64,000 nt of DNA from Distichodus sexfasciatus (lineage: Eukaryota; Chordata; Actinopteri; Characiformes; Distichodontidae): assembly GCA_032718565.1 (NCBI GenBank), contig JAVGVS010000013.1:3630192-3694191 (forward strand), written 5' to 3'. Of this stretch, positions 36,701 through 48,500 are shown one piece after another. A model generated the notes under the pieces. It was not told the DNA's origin, did no database searches, and was given only the letters and a program-made list of their open reading frames with translations. Position 1 is the first letter of the stretch. Each line of letters opens with the position of its first letter. The position numbers were made by a program, and so were the translations under genes.

Positions 36701-39700
36701 TTTTGACTAATTTGGTAGAAGATACGATTCAGTGGGAGATATCTAACGCTGTGAGTAATGGGCATGTGTGCCAGGACATCAGCTTCAAGTTATTCATCAC
36801 GCACAGCTAAATAATGCAGAGAAAAAAAAATCCAAACCCCCCCCCAAAACAATAAAGACCACAATAGCAAAAGTGGCTCTGATGTACCTTAAGAGTCAGA
36901 AACAAGCCAGAAGAAGAGTTGCCCTCTTCTGGTCAATCTTTGCAACAACAACACTCATTTTAGCTCACATTTAAGTGAGTGATTATTTGTCGTTGTGAGC
37001 ACAACGCAGCACACAGTGCACCACAACGAAATAAGAGTTCTGCTTTTGATCCATCCATGAAGGAGCAGTGGACAGCTTTTTGGCAGTGCTTGGGGACGGT
37101 ACCTTGCTCATGAGTACCTCAGTGCTACTTTTACCACCTTAACCTTTTGATCACAGGGCCAACTCTGATCACTACGCTACGCCACCAGCCCAGACCCGAG
37201 AAGCTATATGAGTCGATAATATCGTCAGGACAACTTCTCTGTCGGGCTCTGACTTTAAACTTTGGTGAACTTCCACTGATCAACTCATGCCACACTTTAA
37301 ACCTAAAATCATATCTTACAGAAAATGTTGACACTGCACTATTCATGTGAGGTTTATTGACCACTTTCTCGCTGAGTGTATCTCAGCTTGCATATATGTG
37401 TGTGTGTGTGTGTGTCTCTCTCTCTCTCAAGGTAAACATCTTTGTCTGAGGAGAGCAGGATGTAATGAATGGAATCGTTCAGCGCTTTCACCTCACATCT
37501 CGCGTCTGGCTCAGCACGCCTCACGTTTCTCGGCACGCCAGCGTCCGGACGCAGAGGAGTCGCTGCAACACTCCTATTAATCTGTAATCCGTGCTGACGT
37601 CTTTCCTTTCAATCTGAATGTGGGACAATATTTTTTTTTGCGGTCGAAACCGTAGTGGAACAAACAGCTCTGGTGCTGTTAATCAAACACCTGCATTAAG
37701 TCATTATATCAGCTCAAGGACTGAAATGGAAAGACAGAAGTGTATGCCATGTTTACATTGAGGGGGGAAAAAACAATGCGCAGGAGAAGGCGACTCTCAC
37801 AACATTATGCAGTATGCGTATCAAAGAGGGAATTTGCCATTCAAAAAGCCACAAGGTGTTCACACAGCGCTCGTTTACGTCAAATGAAGAGAGCCTGTGT
37901 GGACTGTTTTTAATGAGGAAATTGGTGATCTGGTTGATGATGTGTAATAAGTAGCATTTCAGAGCTATGAATTTTCATACAAGACAATATTTGGATGTAT
38001 ATTTGTTTGTTGTAAGGAAAAGAGCAGGAAATGTTTGCCTCAGATCCTTCCTATACTGTGGGGTTGCAACTATTCAAACAGCCCACACTTCATTTACATA
38101 AATTGCTCACTCATTTGGCTTACTGACGTACTGGGGATAGATTAGAAAATACACACAACACACACTTTATGTGCACCTCACAAAAACTTTGAACCTCAGT
38201 AAGAAAAAAACAGGATTTCACGCTCTAGGTTAATGCCGAAGACCTAAAACGGGAATTAGCAAGAAAGCCTTGTTTGTCTAACATGCCCTTGTCTGAACAG
38301 GCCCTAAAGCTGCCGAAATCAAAAGGCACCAGCACAGGAATGATTTATTCAATAATCACACCTAAATACTGAAGAACCACATGTTCAAGAACCCATTATT
38401 TTATATATAAGAACTATTATTTTATATTGCAATTGTTTAATAATTATTTTCTTTCTCTATTTGTACTGCACTTTTAATGTAGTTTTGTAAAGCACATTGA
38501 CTGACTGACAATAATGTGCTTTACAGATAAACCTGCCATGCCTATATCCATATAAAATGGTAACAAAAATTTTACCGGCTAGCACTGTTGTGATGTAATT
38601 TGCATTTGTTAAAGATGTCTTTGAAAAAACAATGTTAATACCTGTTAATAACAGCCTGGTCAGCCTTGAGTCGGAACACCCGGGGTTTGGGGTTTCCCTC
38701 CTGGGGTTTAGGGGTGACCGTCCCAACCTCCACAAAGCCAAAGCCCAGTCGGTACAGAGCATCCACCGCCTCGCCGTGCTTATCGAAGCCTGCCGCCATC
38801 CCCACTGGGTTCCCGAACTTCCGCCCCATCACGTTCACCTCCTGGTCAAATGAAATCAGGTGAGCCGAGCTGAGCTTCTTCCTAACACCTAACCTAGAGA
38901 CCCCTAAAGCAAAATGTGTGATTTATACCTCTATGACTGAAAGTCATGCCTTTATAACACAGTGACTTTTGACTTTGGCCATAAAGAGCTTTGTCCTCAA
39001 TACAACTTGATCCTGCAAATTCAATTTACTTGCAAGCTACTGACAGGACACAAACCTTTCAGCCTACTGTACAGTTTTATGAGACAATTTCTTCATTAGG
39101 GGGATTGGTGTCCCAATTTGGAACCAGTGACACATTTTTCCACTGGACCATCTCTGACTAGGACCTTAATTCAGTGGAAATGTAACCTCAACTTCTGCAC
39201 TGACACAAGTGCAGTGGAACAGGAGACCCAAATGAATAAACTATAAGAACTAACCAGCGAGGTCGGGTCTTTGTATCGGCTTCTGGGCACAAGGCCGAGG
39301 CTGAGGAGACGTACAGTGATGACGTGAGCCGTCTCGGCCTCAACCAGCCTCTGCAGGACGGGCATAAGGGTGGAGGAGTAGAAACGTTCATCACCAGCAG
39401 CTGTGAGGTAGCCCAGGAACAGGGCACTGCCACAGCCCAGGATCTTCACTGCGTCCTTCAAACGCTCCTGTAGGTAAAGAGTAGGTCAAGTGGATTGCTC
39501 AGTGAACTTAAATTCATATTTAATTCACTTTAACTGAACAACACACACAAACAAGCCCATTTCAGAGAATGAACCAGGAAAGCTATTTATATCCAATTTA
39601 GTATTTATTAGGGCTGGGTTCAAAAAATCGATTCACAGATCAATATCGATTCTCATTCGAAAAATACGATATCGATTCAAAAATTCACGGATCGATCTTT

Positions 39701-40952
39701 TCCTGCGACCGCGCAAGGAGAGCTATAAAAACGTGAGACCGGCGAAACTGAAACCAAATAGAGCCATGGCTGAAGCTGCTCCGCTCAAATCACCATCGAT
39801 GTTTGGCAACACTTCAGTTTTAAAACAAGTTATTTTATAACCAAGCAAAACTAGTATTGACGCAAAGAAATCTCTAAATAAATCGATATCGAATCGAGAA
39901 TTGAATCAGATCATGACCTTGTGAATCGGAATCGAATCGGTTCGATTCAGGAAATCAGCAACGATACCCAGCCCTAGACTATTTATACTGCAAGTTTCCA
40001 ATTCTGACATTAATGCACGCTGTTCCCTGCACTTTTTGTGTTAAACATATTATGAAAAGTTCTCAGAATTAAACATGCTAAAAAGCATTTAAATTATGTG
40101 TTGGAGTTATGTGTCCTGATGAGACATTTTATTATTTTGCAATACAATCCAGTAAACTTTCTCAAACATTTGAGTTTCTCCTAAAAATGCTAAATGTGAT
40201 GAATGCTCTTACCTCCACACTTTATAAGATACATTCATAAGTTATAATGTCTCCAATGAATGAAATGTTTATAATGTATTTGTCCCTGAATTTGACAGTT
40301 CTAATCAATAAGCCAAAACCTGAAGACTGAAACAAGACGAAATCAATCAGATTCTGACATTTGTTCCAAAGAGTAAAACTATAAATAGCAATCACTGCTA
40401 TTTTAGCAGATTTAAAATCTGCTAATGTCTTTTTTATAATTACTGTACACTTAATAACTACAAGCGTCAGATTTAAATCTCTCCTCCATCAATAGCTTGT
40501 CTTTATTCTTTATCTGGGTCCATAGGTCTAAACTTATAGATCTTACTTTGCTTTCTGTGCCACAAATATCTTATCTGGACTCTTAAATGCTTGGGGATTA
40601 TATGGAGGTCTGAAACCTGCATGACATTAAAAGTATATCAGAAAAATTAGGACAAAGAGTAACATTCGGAAAGTTGGCAAATCAGACAGAGACACAAAAG
40701 AGCTTATTTAAAGCGGCGGAAAATGAGTTCTTTTCACTGATTTAAAAAAAAAAAAAAAAAAGCATTTTATGTTCTCATCTGTAATACTGTGTGGGAGATA
40801 TTACAGATTAAATCATGTTTAGGCAGATACTGCTCTTATTTGTTCTTTTTATTTTTACTAAATGCGCGGGGTTAATATCATCATAACACGAATAACTATG
40901 TAAAGCAGTAACCAGAAGCTCTGCTGTAAATTACCTTCAGTCGTCCCGCCAT
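33776..40952 (-). CDS. dhodh: Dihydroorotate dehydrogenase (quinone), mitochondrial
   Basis: Nine exons, all with GT-AG introns: 40952-40935, 39467-39255, 38841-38642, 36332-36250, 35937-35750, 35626-35513, 34622-34469, 34375-34216 and 33905-33776. They total 1260 bases, 419 aa (human about 395). The enzyme oxidises dihydroorotate to orotate with FMN and passes electrons to ubiquinone in the inner mitochondrial membrane, step four of pyrimidine synthesis. MAGRLKERLKDAVK is a basic targeting start, followed by a membrane anchor at about residues 13-30. FMN and active-site motifs are AAGFDKHGEA (K98), NLGKNK, NVSSPNT (210-216, catalytic Ser 213), SNTTVSRP and GVGGVASGQDALEKIRAGAS. Exon 9 restores the end seen in mammals (GFSTISEAVGADHR), then adds 25 residues. 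The exon 6 donor (GAG/GTCGGA) is weak, and exon 5 has a CAGCAG double acceptor. It is head to head with the pkd1l3-like gene. Confidence 0.97.
34121..34151. repeat. (GAT)n microsatellite in dhodh intron 8
   Basis: About ten GAT units lie in the short last intron, well away from the splice sites at 34215 and 33906. Confidence 0.9.
34690..35460. mobile_element. Probable DNA transposon remnant in dhodh intron 6
   Basis: The stretch ends near 'CGATAAAATATCGAGATCGC' and 'TTTATCGCCCAGCAGTA', whose reverse complement TACTGCTGGGCGATAAA resembles the terminus of teleost hAT-like elements. The matching start was not pinned down. CpG-rich interior sequence (34980-35340) encodes no recognisable transposase. 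Confidence 0.35.
36019..36049 (+). repeat. G-rich run with G-quadruplex potential in dhodh intron 4
   Basis: Four or more runs of four to six G separated by single T residues lie on the + strand, about 80-110 bases before the exon 5 acceptor of the minus-strand gene. The transcript therefore carries C-rich sequence here. Confidence 0.7.
36971..37195 (-). repeat. SINE family A, near full length, in dhodh intron 3
   Basis: The order AAGTGAGTGATTATTTGTCG, 'CACAGTGCACCACAACG', 'CCATGAAGGAGCAGTGG', 'GGTACCTTGCTCATGAGTAC' and a tRNA-like head near 37140-37190 mirrors the copy at 41822-42055. Confidence 0.75.
39609..39976 (+). mobile_element. Short hAT-type MITE in dhodh intron 1, with TATA box and start codon inside
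   Basis: The ends are TAGGGCTGGGT and ACCCAGCCCTA, with sub-terminal ATCGAT and GAATCG repeats. TATTTAT flanks both sides (39602-39608 and 39980-39986), fitting a 7-8 bp target duplication. The middle holds GCTATAAAAACG at 39723 and an ATG at 39766 opening 24 codons (MAEAAPLKSPSMFG start) before a stop. This looks like the promoter and first codons of a parental transposase left after internal deletion. Confidence 0.65.
40743..40760. repeat. Poly(A) tract in dhodh intron 1
   Basis: A run of about 18 A residues with no recognisable retroposon body next to it. Confidence 0.8.
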
Positions 40953-41110
40953 GGCCTTTCACGTTGTAAATACTCACCCGAGTCTCGCAGGTTACTTCCG
41001 TTACGAACTCTCGCGAAGTTTGGGCACAAGGACCCGCGCAGCTTCGCTGATCTACAAATCATTACCGCAGAAACAGGACGAGGGAGACATGGTGTGTTGG
41101 TGAAGTGTGA
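40953..41110 (-). promoter_or_regulatory. Probable dhodh promoter and 5' UTR
   Basis: This CpG-rich segment lies just upstream of the dhodh ATG (40952). It holds a TCTCGCGA core at about 41011, a motif bound by BANP/ZBTB33-type factors at housekeeping promoters. It also holds ACTTCCG (ETS-like) near 40996. No TATA box is evident, in keeping with a housekeeping gene. It may be shared with transcription towards the pkd1l3-like gene, but that gene's coding start is 1.6 kb away. Confidence 0.5.
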
Positions 41111-41347
41111 ATCCCTGTTTTTCCTTAACGTTTGTCAACGTTTTTCCCCCGAGATCGTTTCCTATCGAACTGTATAAAAGTTCTTATGAATGTGAAAGCA
41201 AAGTGGACCCTGATCCGAACTCATTTGGGAATTTAGGGCAGGATGACAGCATTTACGTTGATGACAATCATTAGACTTAAACGATTTGTGGTCCGCTAAA
41301 AATATCATCTTTCATACTAGCGATTATGCTTGCTTGCAATTGCAGTC

Positions 41348-41382
41348 TTCATTCATTCATTCATTCATTCATTCATTCATTC
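41348..41382. repeat. (ATTC)n microsatellite
   Basis: About nine ATTC units in the spacer between the two divergent genes. Confidence 0.95.
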
Positions 41383-41821
41383 ACTATCTGAAACCTTAAT
41401 CCTCGTTGCATTTGCCTTTTTTTTAAAAAATATATATCTACGCCCTTAAAAGGAAGGCCAACCCTGATAAATATATAACTCCAATATATAATACCCATTT
41501 GTGGCAAAGAAATGTATGAAGGTGAAATGAGATCATTATATTTCCTAATGACAAGAGTTGCATCTGTGGACCAACTTGGAGTTAAGGTCCACACTTAAGT
41601 AGTGTAAACTGTCCAGCGTGGAACTTGTTCAGTCTCACCTACTGGAGCCATTAAAACAAAAGTCTGGCTTAGCTATTGTTTTATTGCATCAGTCTCAGCA
41701 TTTCAGAACTCAGAAGGTTCAGTGAAAATCCTGTTTACTAGAAAAGGCCTCTGTGCTGTATTTGCATAGACTTCCCAGTCAAACTTGTCCACGTGGGACT
41801 AACATTGCCATGTTTGATTGA

Positions 41822-42055
41822 GTTTAAGTGAGTGATTGTCATTTTGAACACACCACACAGCGCACCACAATGAAATGTGATCTCTGCATTTAACCCATCC
41901 ATGAAGGAGCAGTTGGCAACTAACAAGCGCAGTGCTTGGGGACAGTACCTTGCTCATGAGTACCTCAGTGGTAACTTTGCCAGCCCTGGATTTGAACCGG
42001 CGACCTTCTGATCATAAGGCAAACACCCTACCGTTATGCCACCAGCTGCCTAAGT
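41822..42055 (-). repeat. SINE family A, full-length copy
   Basis: The tail (AAGTGAGTGATTGTCATTTT) is at the left. The tRNA-like head is at the right, with a reverse-complement B box in 'GGATTTGAACCGGCGACC' and an A-box region in 'CCGTTATGCCACCAGC'. It sits about 500 bases upstream of the pkd1l3-like start codon. It is the best-preserved head in the window and defines the family. Confidence 0.8.
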
Positions 42056-42560
42056 AATATGTGGGATTCCACCAGAAATTTGGGTTTAGGATTACTCAAA
42101 GATTCAATTCAATTTAGGAAAGAGGGTGTGCTGCAAAAATGCAGATATGGCTATCCTGTTTGAAGATTACAACATTATATAACCTTTAATTTACTGGTGG
42201 GATTGCAACACTTTTTAATTTGCACTTTCAAATAAACTCTAGTCACAATAGTTTGTTTATTACATTTTCATTAATTTTCTGCTCCCTCATTTCCAGTTAC
42301 CCCAAAATATTTTCATACCCTAGCATTTTTATCTTCAACTTGAGCCTGAGGTAAGACAAAGAATAAGGCTTTGTCAAGTAAAATCAGGACTTTTGCATGT
42401 AGTTTGAGTGTCTACTGTCATTTTCCTAATGAAGTTATCTCACATTCGCTGTTTTCACAAAGAGAGTTGCCACATTTGCCTAAGATGGACAGAGACTCCC
42501 TGGATTCTAGACCATGTAATCTGCCCTGGAAGTGAAGTTTGTTTTTTAGCTCTTTCTGCG

Positions 42561-45500
42561 ATGGCTTTACTGAAAAATATATGCATTTATTGTTGGATTG
42601 CAGAGGCTTTTCTTCTATCCATTTCTGCTGAGTCCTGCAACGAGAACAACAAGCAAACATATGATTACAGAGATAAAGCCAAATGTGTCTTCGGGGATGT
42701 GTGTTATGAATTTTTTGAAGAGCTGAAGACGTGGGCCGAGGCAAGGAATGCTTGCCTGAATCAAGGAGGGCAACTTTTGAAGGTTATAAACTGTGAGGTT
42801 AAGAAGTTTTTAAAGCACCTGTCCACTCAGGTTGAGACAGGGGCAGGAGCCTGGTGGGTCAGTGAGGTTTTGATGGGACTGTATGGTAAAAGCTTTTTAA
42901 ATGGTGAGTAGAAAATCTAAGACAAAATATATGGCACAATTTTGTGTTCTATACCTTAATCCATAGTGAAACTGACAGGAATAAAAAGAGAGCAGGGTGA
43001 AAAAGCCTTCAACCTGTGTTAATGAAGAGTTGAATTAAAAGATATAGCAAATGACAATACAGACAATAATCGAGATCATTAAGATTTGAGGTGTCAGTTT
43101 AGACTGATGCTTCAAATCTTAATGATCTTAATTATCATATCACATAATATTGAGGACTTTCCAGTCCCTGGCATTAATTTTATAGCACTATGTACATGAG
43201 AGATCTCCTTTGGCTCTGTCAAAATGAATGTGACTTAAACAATTTAAAGGAAATCTCCCACAGGTAACAATGTTACTGTAAAGTAATACATGTTATGTAC
43301 AGGATCCTACACTGATTACACCACTGTCCAAATTAACAAAAACAGTAATGACACTGTTATCAGCCCATTTCTATGCACCTACGTGACCATGAATCCTTTC
43401 CGAATGGTGACTACACCCTACTGTGATATGACCCTGGGCTACCTGTGCACTCTAGGTAACAAAATGCATTAATTCATTTAACTAACTTAAATTGTAAATT
43501 TTTTTAAGTTTACAATATACAAAATGTGATGTCTATGTTGATTTTGTACATTTGCAGATTTTCAAAAGCAGACAAATTATTCTTCAAATAAAAAAGAACG
43601 GCGGAGCGCAGATCAGGACCAGCAAAGTAGGTTAATGTCATTTGGGGTATATTATGACATTATGGGTGCTGTTTACAAATACAAAAATACCATTAATCTC
43701 TCTCTTCTCTCTCCTCTGTTTTCCTGCTTCTTGGTTCTTATTTCTTCTTCCACAGTAACTGATGCGCTAAATAAAATGACTTTAGCAGTAACAAATATAA
43801 ATGACCTTCTTTCAGTAAGTAACAAACATGTTTTCTTTCCAAAGTTATCTAGAGGTTCTCAGATATTAATATTATCATGTAAACTATCCATTTATTTGAA
43901 TGGTGGATTTTGCAGATTGCTAAAGGCATATTATACCTACTGGAATCAGAGCCCTTGCAGATCTCGCATGCTGGAAAGGTGACCAATATCCAAATTCAGC
44001 TTCAGTTTTGTCTGAAATTTTTTCATTGTGTACTGTTTTGGGTCTGTGACTCAGATGGAGTGAAAACTTGATATGTTCTGTAAAAAGGTTTAATATATCT
44101 GATATGTAACATCAGTTAATTTTTGCATTACGGTTGGATCAGGTGGGTTGGATAAGTAATTGCTGGATTTCAAAAATTCAGATTTTAGACAGCAGGCAAA
44201 CATGATGTTATTTTCTTCTTCTCCCTTTGACTAACAGGGGACATACTTCACCTACCTTTATAGCAGCCTGAAAGTCGGAGGCTTCAGTAATCAGACCCTG
44301 GACCTGATTGTTAACTGTACAGGTGGAATGCTTCTATACACCCTAGAGCAATGTGGCCAGGACGGCATCCCGGCCGAGCGAGTAAGTCAAATATGCCAGG
44401 ATAAACAAATCCCTCTTTCTTGTTCTGCTGTTGCACTTTTATGAGTTTTTCTTTTGATTACATAGTTTGAGGATCTACTTGTCATGGCTGCCATCATTTA
44501 TCAAGAGATAAACCTACAGAGGCTCCATTTAAGCAACGATACGACTGTCGTGACACTTCCTACAGGCACACTTTATGCAAGCAAGTAGGTTCCCTGAAAG
44601 CAAAGACAGAAACATTCTGTCATTATGAGATTACTTAGCAAAAAATTCTAAACACAGCTATAGTGATTTTTATATGCAGTAAATATATGCATATTTAATA
44701 CACACTTTTTTATTTCGAAAGGAAGCTGCCAAAAGACTTGGATAAAGAGGTTCTTGGCTCAAAGGAGAACGGCCCTTATTTCCAGTTGCCCTCCTTTTCG
44801 GCGATGCAGGGCCAGCTGCCAACTGGTCCTGTCAACATTCAGGTTTGGAATCCAGCAGTCAGCCAAAACTGCTTTTGGAATGTCAGTACAGTGAAATTGA
44901 TGTGCACAAAAAGTGCATTTGCCTATTTTCCTTCTGTGGACTCTCACTAGCCACTTTGTTAGGGCCTCTTTGCTTCCAGTGAAGAAGGTGAAACGCCTCC
45001 ATAAGATCAGAAAAAGAATACCATTATTTCAGTTTGTTTCTGTTACAATTGTTACATATTTGAACAAATCATTGGTATTGGTGTGTGCTTATTTGCATGC
45101 TTTTTTGCAAGTTTTTGATCTTTTTCTCTTTAGTTTATGGTGTCTCGACTAAAAGTGGTTTGTCTGTTCATCACAGATGTTTGATTATAACATAAACCCA
45201 CTGAGTGAAGACTCTAATATTAACGTCAGTGGAAGTGTTTGCAGCTTGTCTTTGAGGAATGACATGAATGAAATTAAACTCCATAATCTCCCCCAATTTA
45301 TTGAGGTCCGTCCTGGTTATACCTTTTCTAAATCTTACTTTCTTGTAAAATGTTTTGTTGTTGAAGGAACAGTCTAGCCAAAAAGACACATCTGTCTATC
45401 AGATCTATTGTTTTATGCAGTATAATACATCATCCTGGAGACACATGAGAATGCAGAACAGAAATTTCTCTCTCTCTGTAGATGTTTCTTCCTCGTCCTG

Positions 45501-48500
45501 GAGCTGAGGAACCCACAGCTACACAAATGACCTTGACCCAAGGGTTTGCTGTCATCACGTCCTTCAACATCTCTGAAATAAACTCCACTGTCATCATTTC
45601 GTCCAGGCCTGACCGTAACGTTTCTCTTCAGCTGCTGCTTTCTCAGACTTACAAGACAAACATCAGCAGTGCCATGCAAAGGACCATTCTCACTGGTAAA
45701 GGTAAGGACTGCAGTTTTGACCTTCGTAGAGGTAATCACCCATATGGTAATTTCAAGGTCTAGATGCAAAACATGGAAAGAGTTTGGCCATAATGTGATT
45801 CCCATGACAGTTTTTGATTTTATAATTTTATTGTCATTAAATTTCTATAGTATGGTTTTTAGAGGAAGATTAAAGATGCCAGAATGTCACATGTAAATAC
45901 TTTCTATAAATTTTGAATGCATATACTAGTCCTCACGGTTCTTAACATTTGTGAACATTTATGAATGGTTTATGCTTTGGTGTTTATTGAATAAAGGTTT
46001 GCTCAACGTTTTTCTATGTTTGCCGCACTGTTACACCTGTACTTTAGAGGGCTACCGATGGCTGATTACCCCTGAGATGATGAGAAGTAATAATGGAACC
46101 TTATATGTCAACATAACACCAATCAACTACACCTCCAGCCTGACACTCTCAGTTTCAGTTTTGACCTTTAAGTGCATGTTCTGGGACACAGTCGAGAAAG
46201 AATGGAGCACAGTGGGCTGTCGGGTGAGACATTTTAAATTAGTGGTCTATTTATGAATGTTTTTTCTAGGTTTGCTTTCTACAACTCGAATACATGCTGC
46301 ACCACCTTTAAACCATCGGTCAAAAATTAAACTGCATCTTGTACGTTGAACAGCCACAACATGATGACCACCCAACTAATATTGTGTATGTCTGCCGTTA
46401 GGCAACTCTGTACACGACAAACTGGGATGCACTGTGTGTTTTGACATCTTACTACTGGAACCAGAATTAGCATTTTCAGCAATTTAAGTTATGCTAGTTC
46501 TTCTATTGGATCAAACAACATGGCCTTTGTTCTCCACATGCATCCGTGAGCCTTGGTTGTCCATGACCCTGTTGGCAGTTCATCAATGTTCCTTGCTTGG
46601 AACACTTTCAGTAGGTGCTGACTGGAAGAGCTGTAGTTTAGGGGATGCTCTTACCCAGTCTTCCTGCTCAATTTGGTCCTCGTCATAGTTGCTCAAATAC
46701 TTATGCTTGCCCATTTTTAATGCTTCCAAAACATCAATGTCAAGGACAAAATGTTTACTTGCTGCCTAATATGTCCCAGCCACCACACTGTTTCCGTAAC
46801 CAGATGATCAGTGTTATTCACTTCATGATGTTATGGTTGATTGGTGTATATGACATTATGCATTTTGTTCAAAATCAGTATATACATGTATAATATTGGG
46901 TTTCGTAAAACAAACTGGGTGAGTAAACAAACTGGATGAGAAACTAATTTGACACTAATGTGGTTTGTGGTTTGAACCAATAAAAACTGACTTAATTGTC
47001 AGATCTGGGTGACCCCTGGACACCTCCCAGGGGTGTTTTGCTAACCATTCTCAACATTTAGAAAAGTCCAGGGGAACCAAAAACGTGCTGGAGATATTAT
47101 ATCTCTTACTTGGCCCAGGAATGCTTTTGTGCATATCAGAGGACGCAGCTTTTCTGGGCCCATAAAAGTGTTGGAAATTGGGTAGTAAATATTTGTGTAT
47201 CTTTAATCTCTGTCCCCCAGGTTGGTGAGAAATCAATGCCCAACATGACCCACTGCTTGTGTGACCACACCACCTTTTATGGAAGCTCCTTCTTCGTGAT
47301 GCCCAACCAGGTGGACCTGTCCAAAACGGTGGAGTTGTTTGCCACGGTGACGCAGAACTATGTGGTCCTTGCCGTGCTCTGTGCTGTCTATTTTCTCTAC
47401 CTGGTTCTTGTGCTGTGGGCGTGGTATGCAGACCGAAGGGCTCTTAGAACGGTAACGTTACCCCAAAAATATCATTCAGTGGCAGCTCCGTCCAACAAGC
47501 AGAAAGAGAGATGAAGTTGTTTTGTGTTTTACAGCGGAAGATGACTTTGCTGGAGGACAACCATCCATGTGCTCTTTACAACTACATGCTCAATATCCAG
47601 ACAGGGAATCGGAGTGGCGCAGGCACCACCGCCAAGGTGAGTCAACACACTGTAGTTGGTCTGCATCTCTTGATTGCTGTGAAACTGCAAATGTTTCATA
47701 AATGTTGCCTCAGCCTCCTTTTAGCACCAATATACCAAAAAACATTGATCTTTGCTCCAGAGACTAAGCAATCCAAACTTTATCTCTCAGACATGTTTCA
47801 GACCTTATTCAGAGTGACTTTTATTGTCATAAATTTAGAAACAGTCTCTTTGGATCAACTTGGGGTTAAGGGTCTTGCTTAGTGCTTAAAATTGGTTTTA
47901 GGATCTCGTGGGATTCAAACCCACCAAACCGTATCAGCACCAACACAGGGTTTCAGTCATTTTGGGTGGTTTAAAATACTACAATCTTGGTATGAACCAA
48001 GAGGTTGTAGGTTCCAATCCATCATAATCCTACATCCAGCTCTATTACCATTGAGTTCCACATATTTTAATATGTAAAATATTATATCAGTAGTTTTTAA
48101 AAATTCCAAAGACATTGGATACATAAGTAACTATGTACTGTCACCCCAGTATATTCTTTCTCTGTCCGTAGGGTAATGTTATAAACGGTATGCAAAGGAG
48201 ACAAATCTTTAATGGCATCTTGAAATATATTGAATTAAATGTCTACTTAACTAATTACCTTTTAGCTCTTAACTTTTACAAACACAAATATATAATATAT
48301 ACAATTATTATATGTCGATGTTATAAATGTTATGCTGGATCATTATCAGAATGATCTGTTTCTGAAAGGTAATGATGACCCTTGAGGGCACTGAAGGCGA
48401 GACCAACCCTCATCACCTGTCTGACCCAGACAGGCCGGTATTCGAGCGAGGAGGGGTGGACATGTTCCTGCTGAGCACCCCCTTCTCTTTGGGAGAGCTC

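Noticed and set aside
44842..44950. Read-through of exon 8 of the pkd1l3-like gene to 44950
   Set aside because: The frame continues past the exon, but the donor CAG/GTTTGG and the phase-matched next exon at 45177 restore the expected protein.
45413..45805. 130-codon minus-strand frame
   Set aside because: It is the shadow of exon 10 of the pkd1l3-like gene, which has proper splice sites on the + strand.
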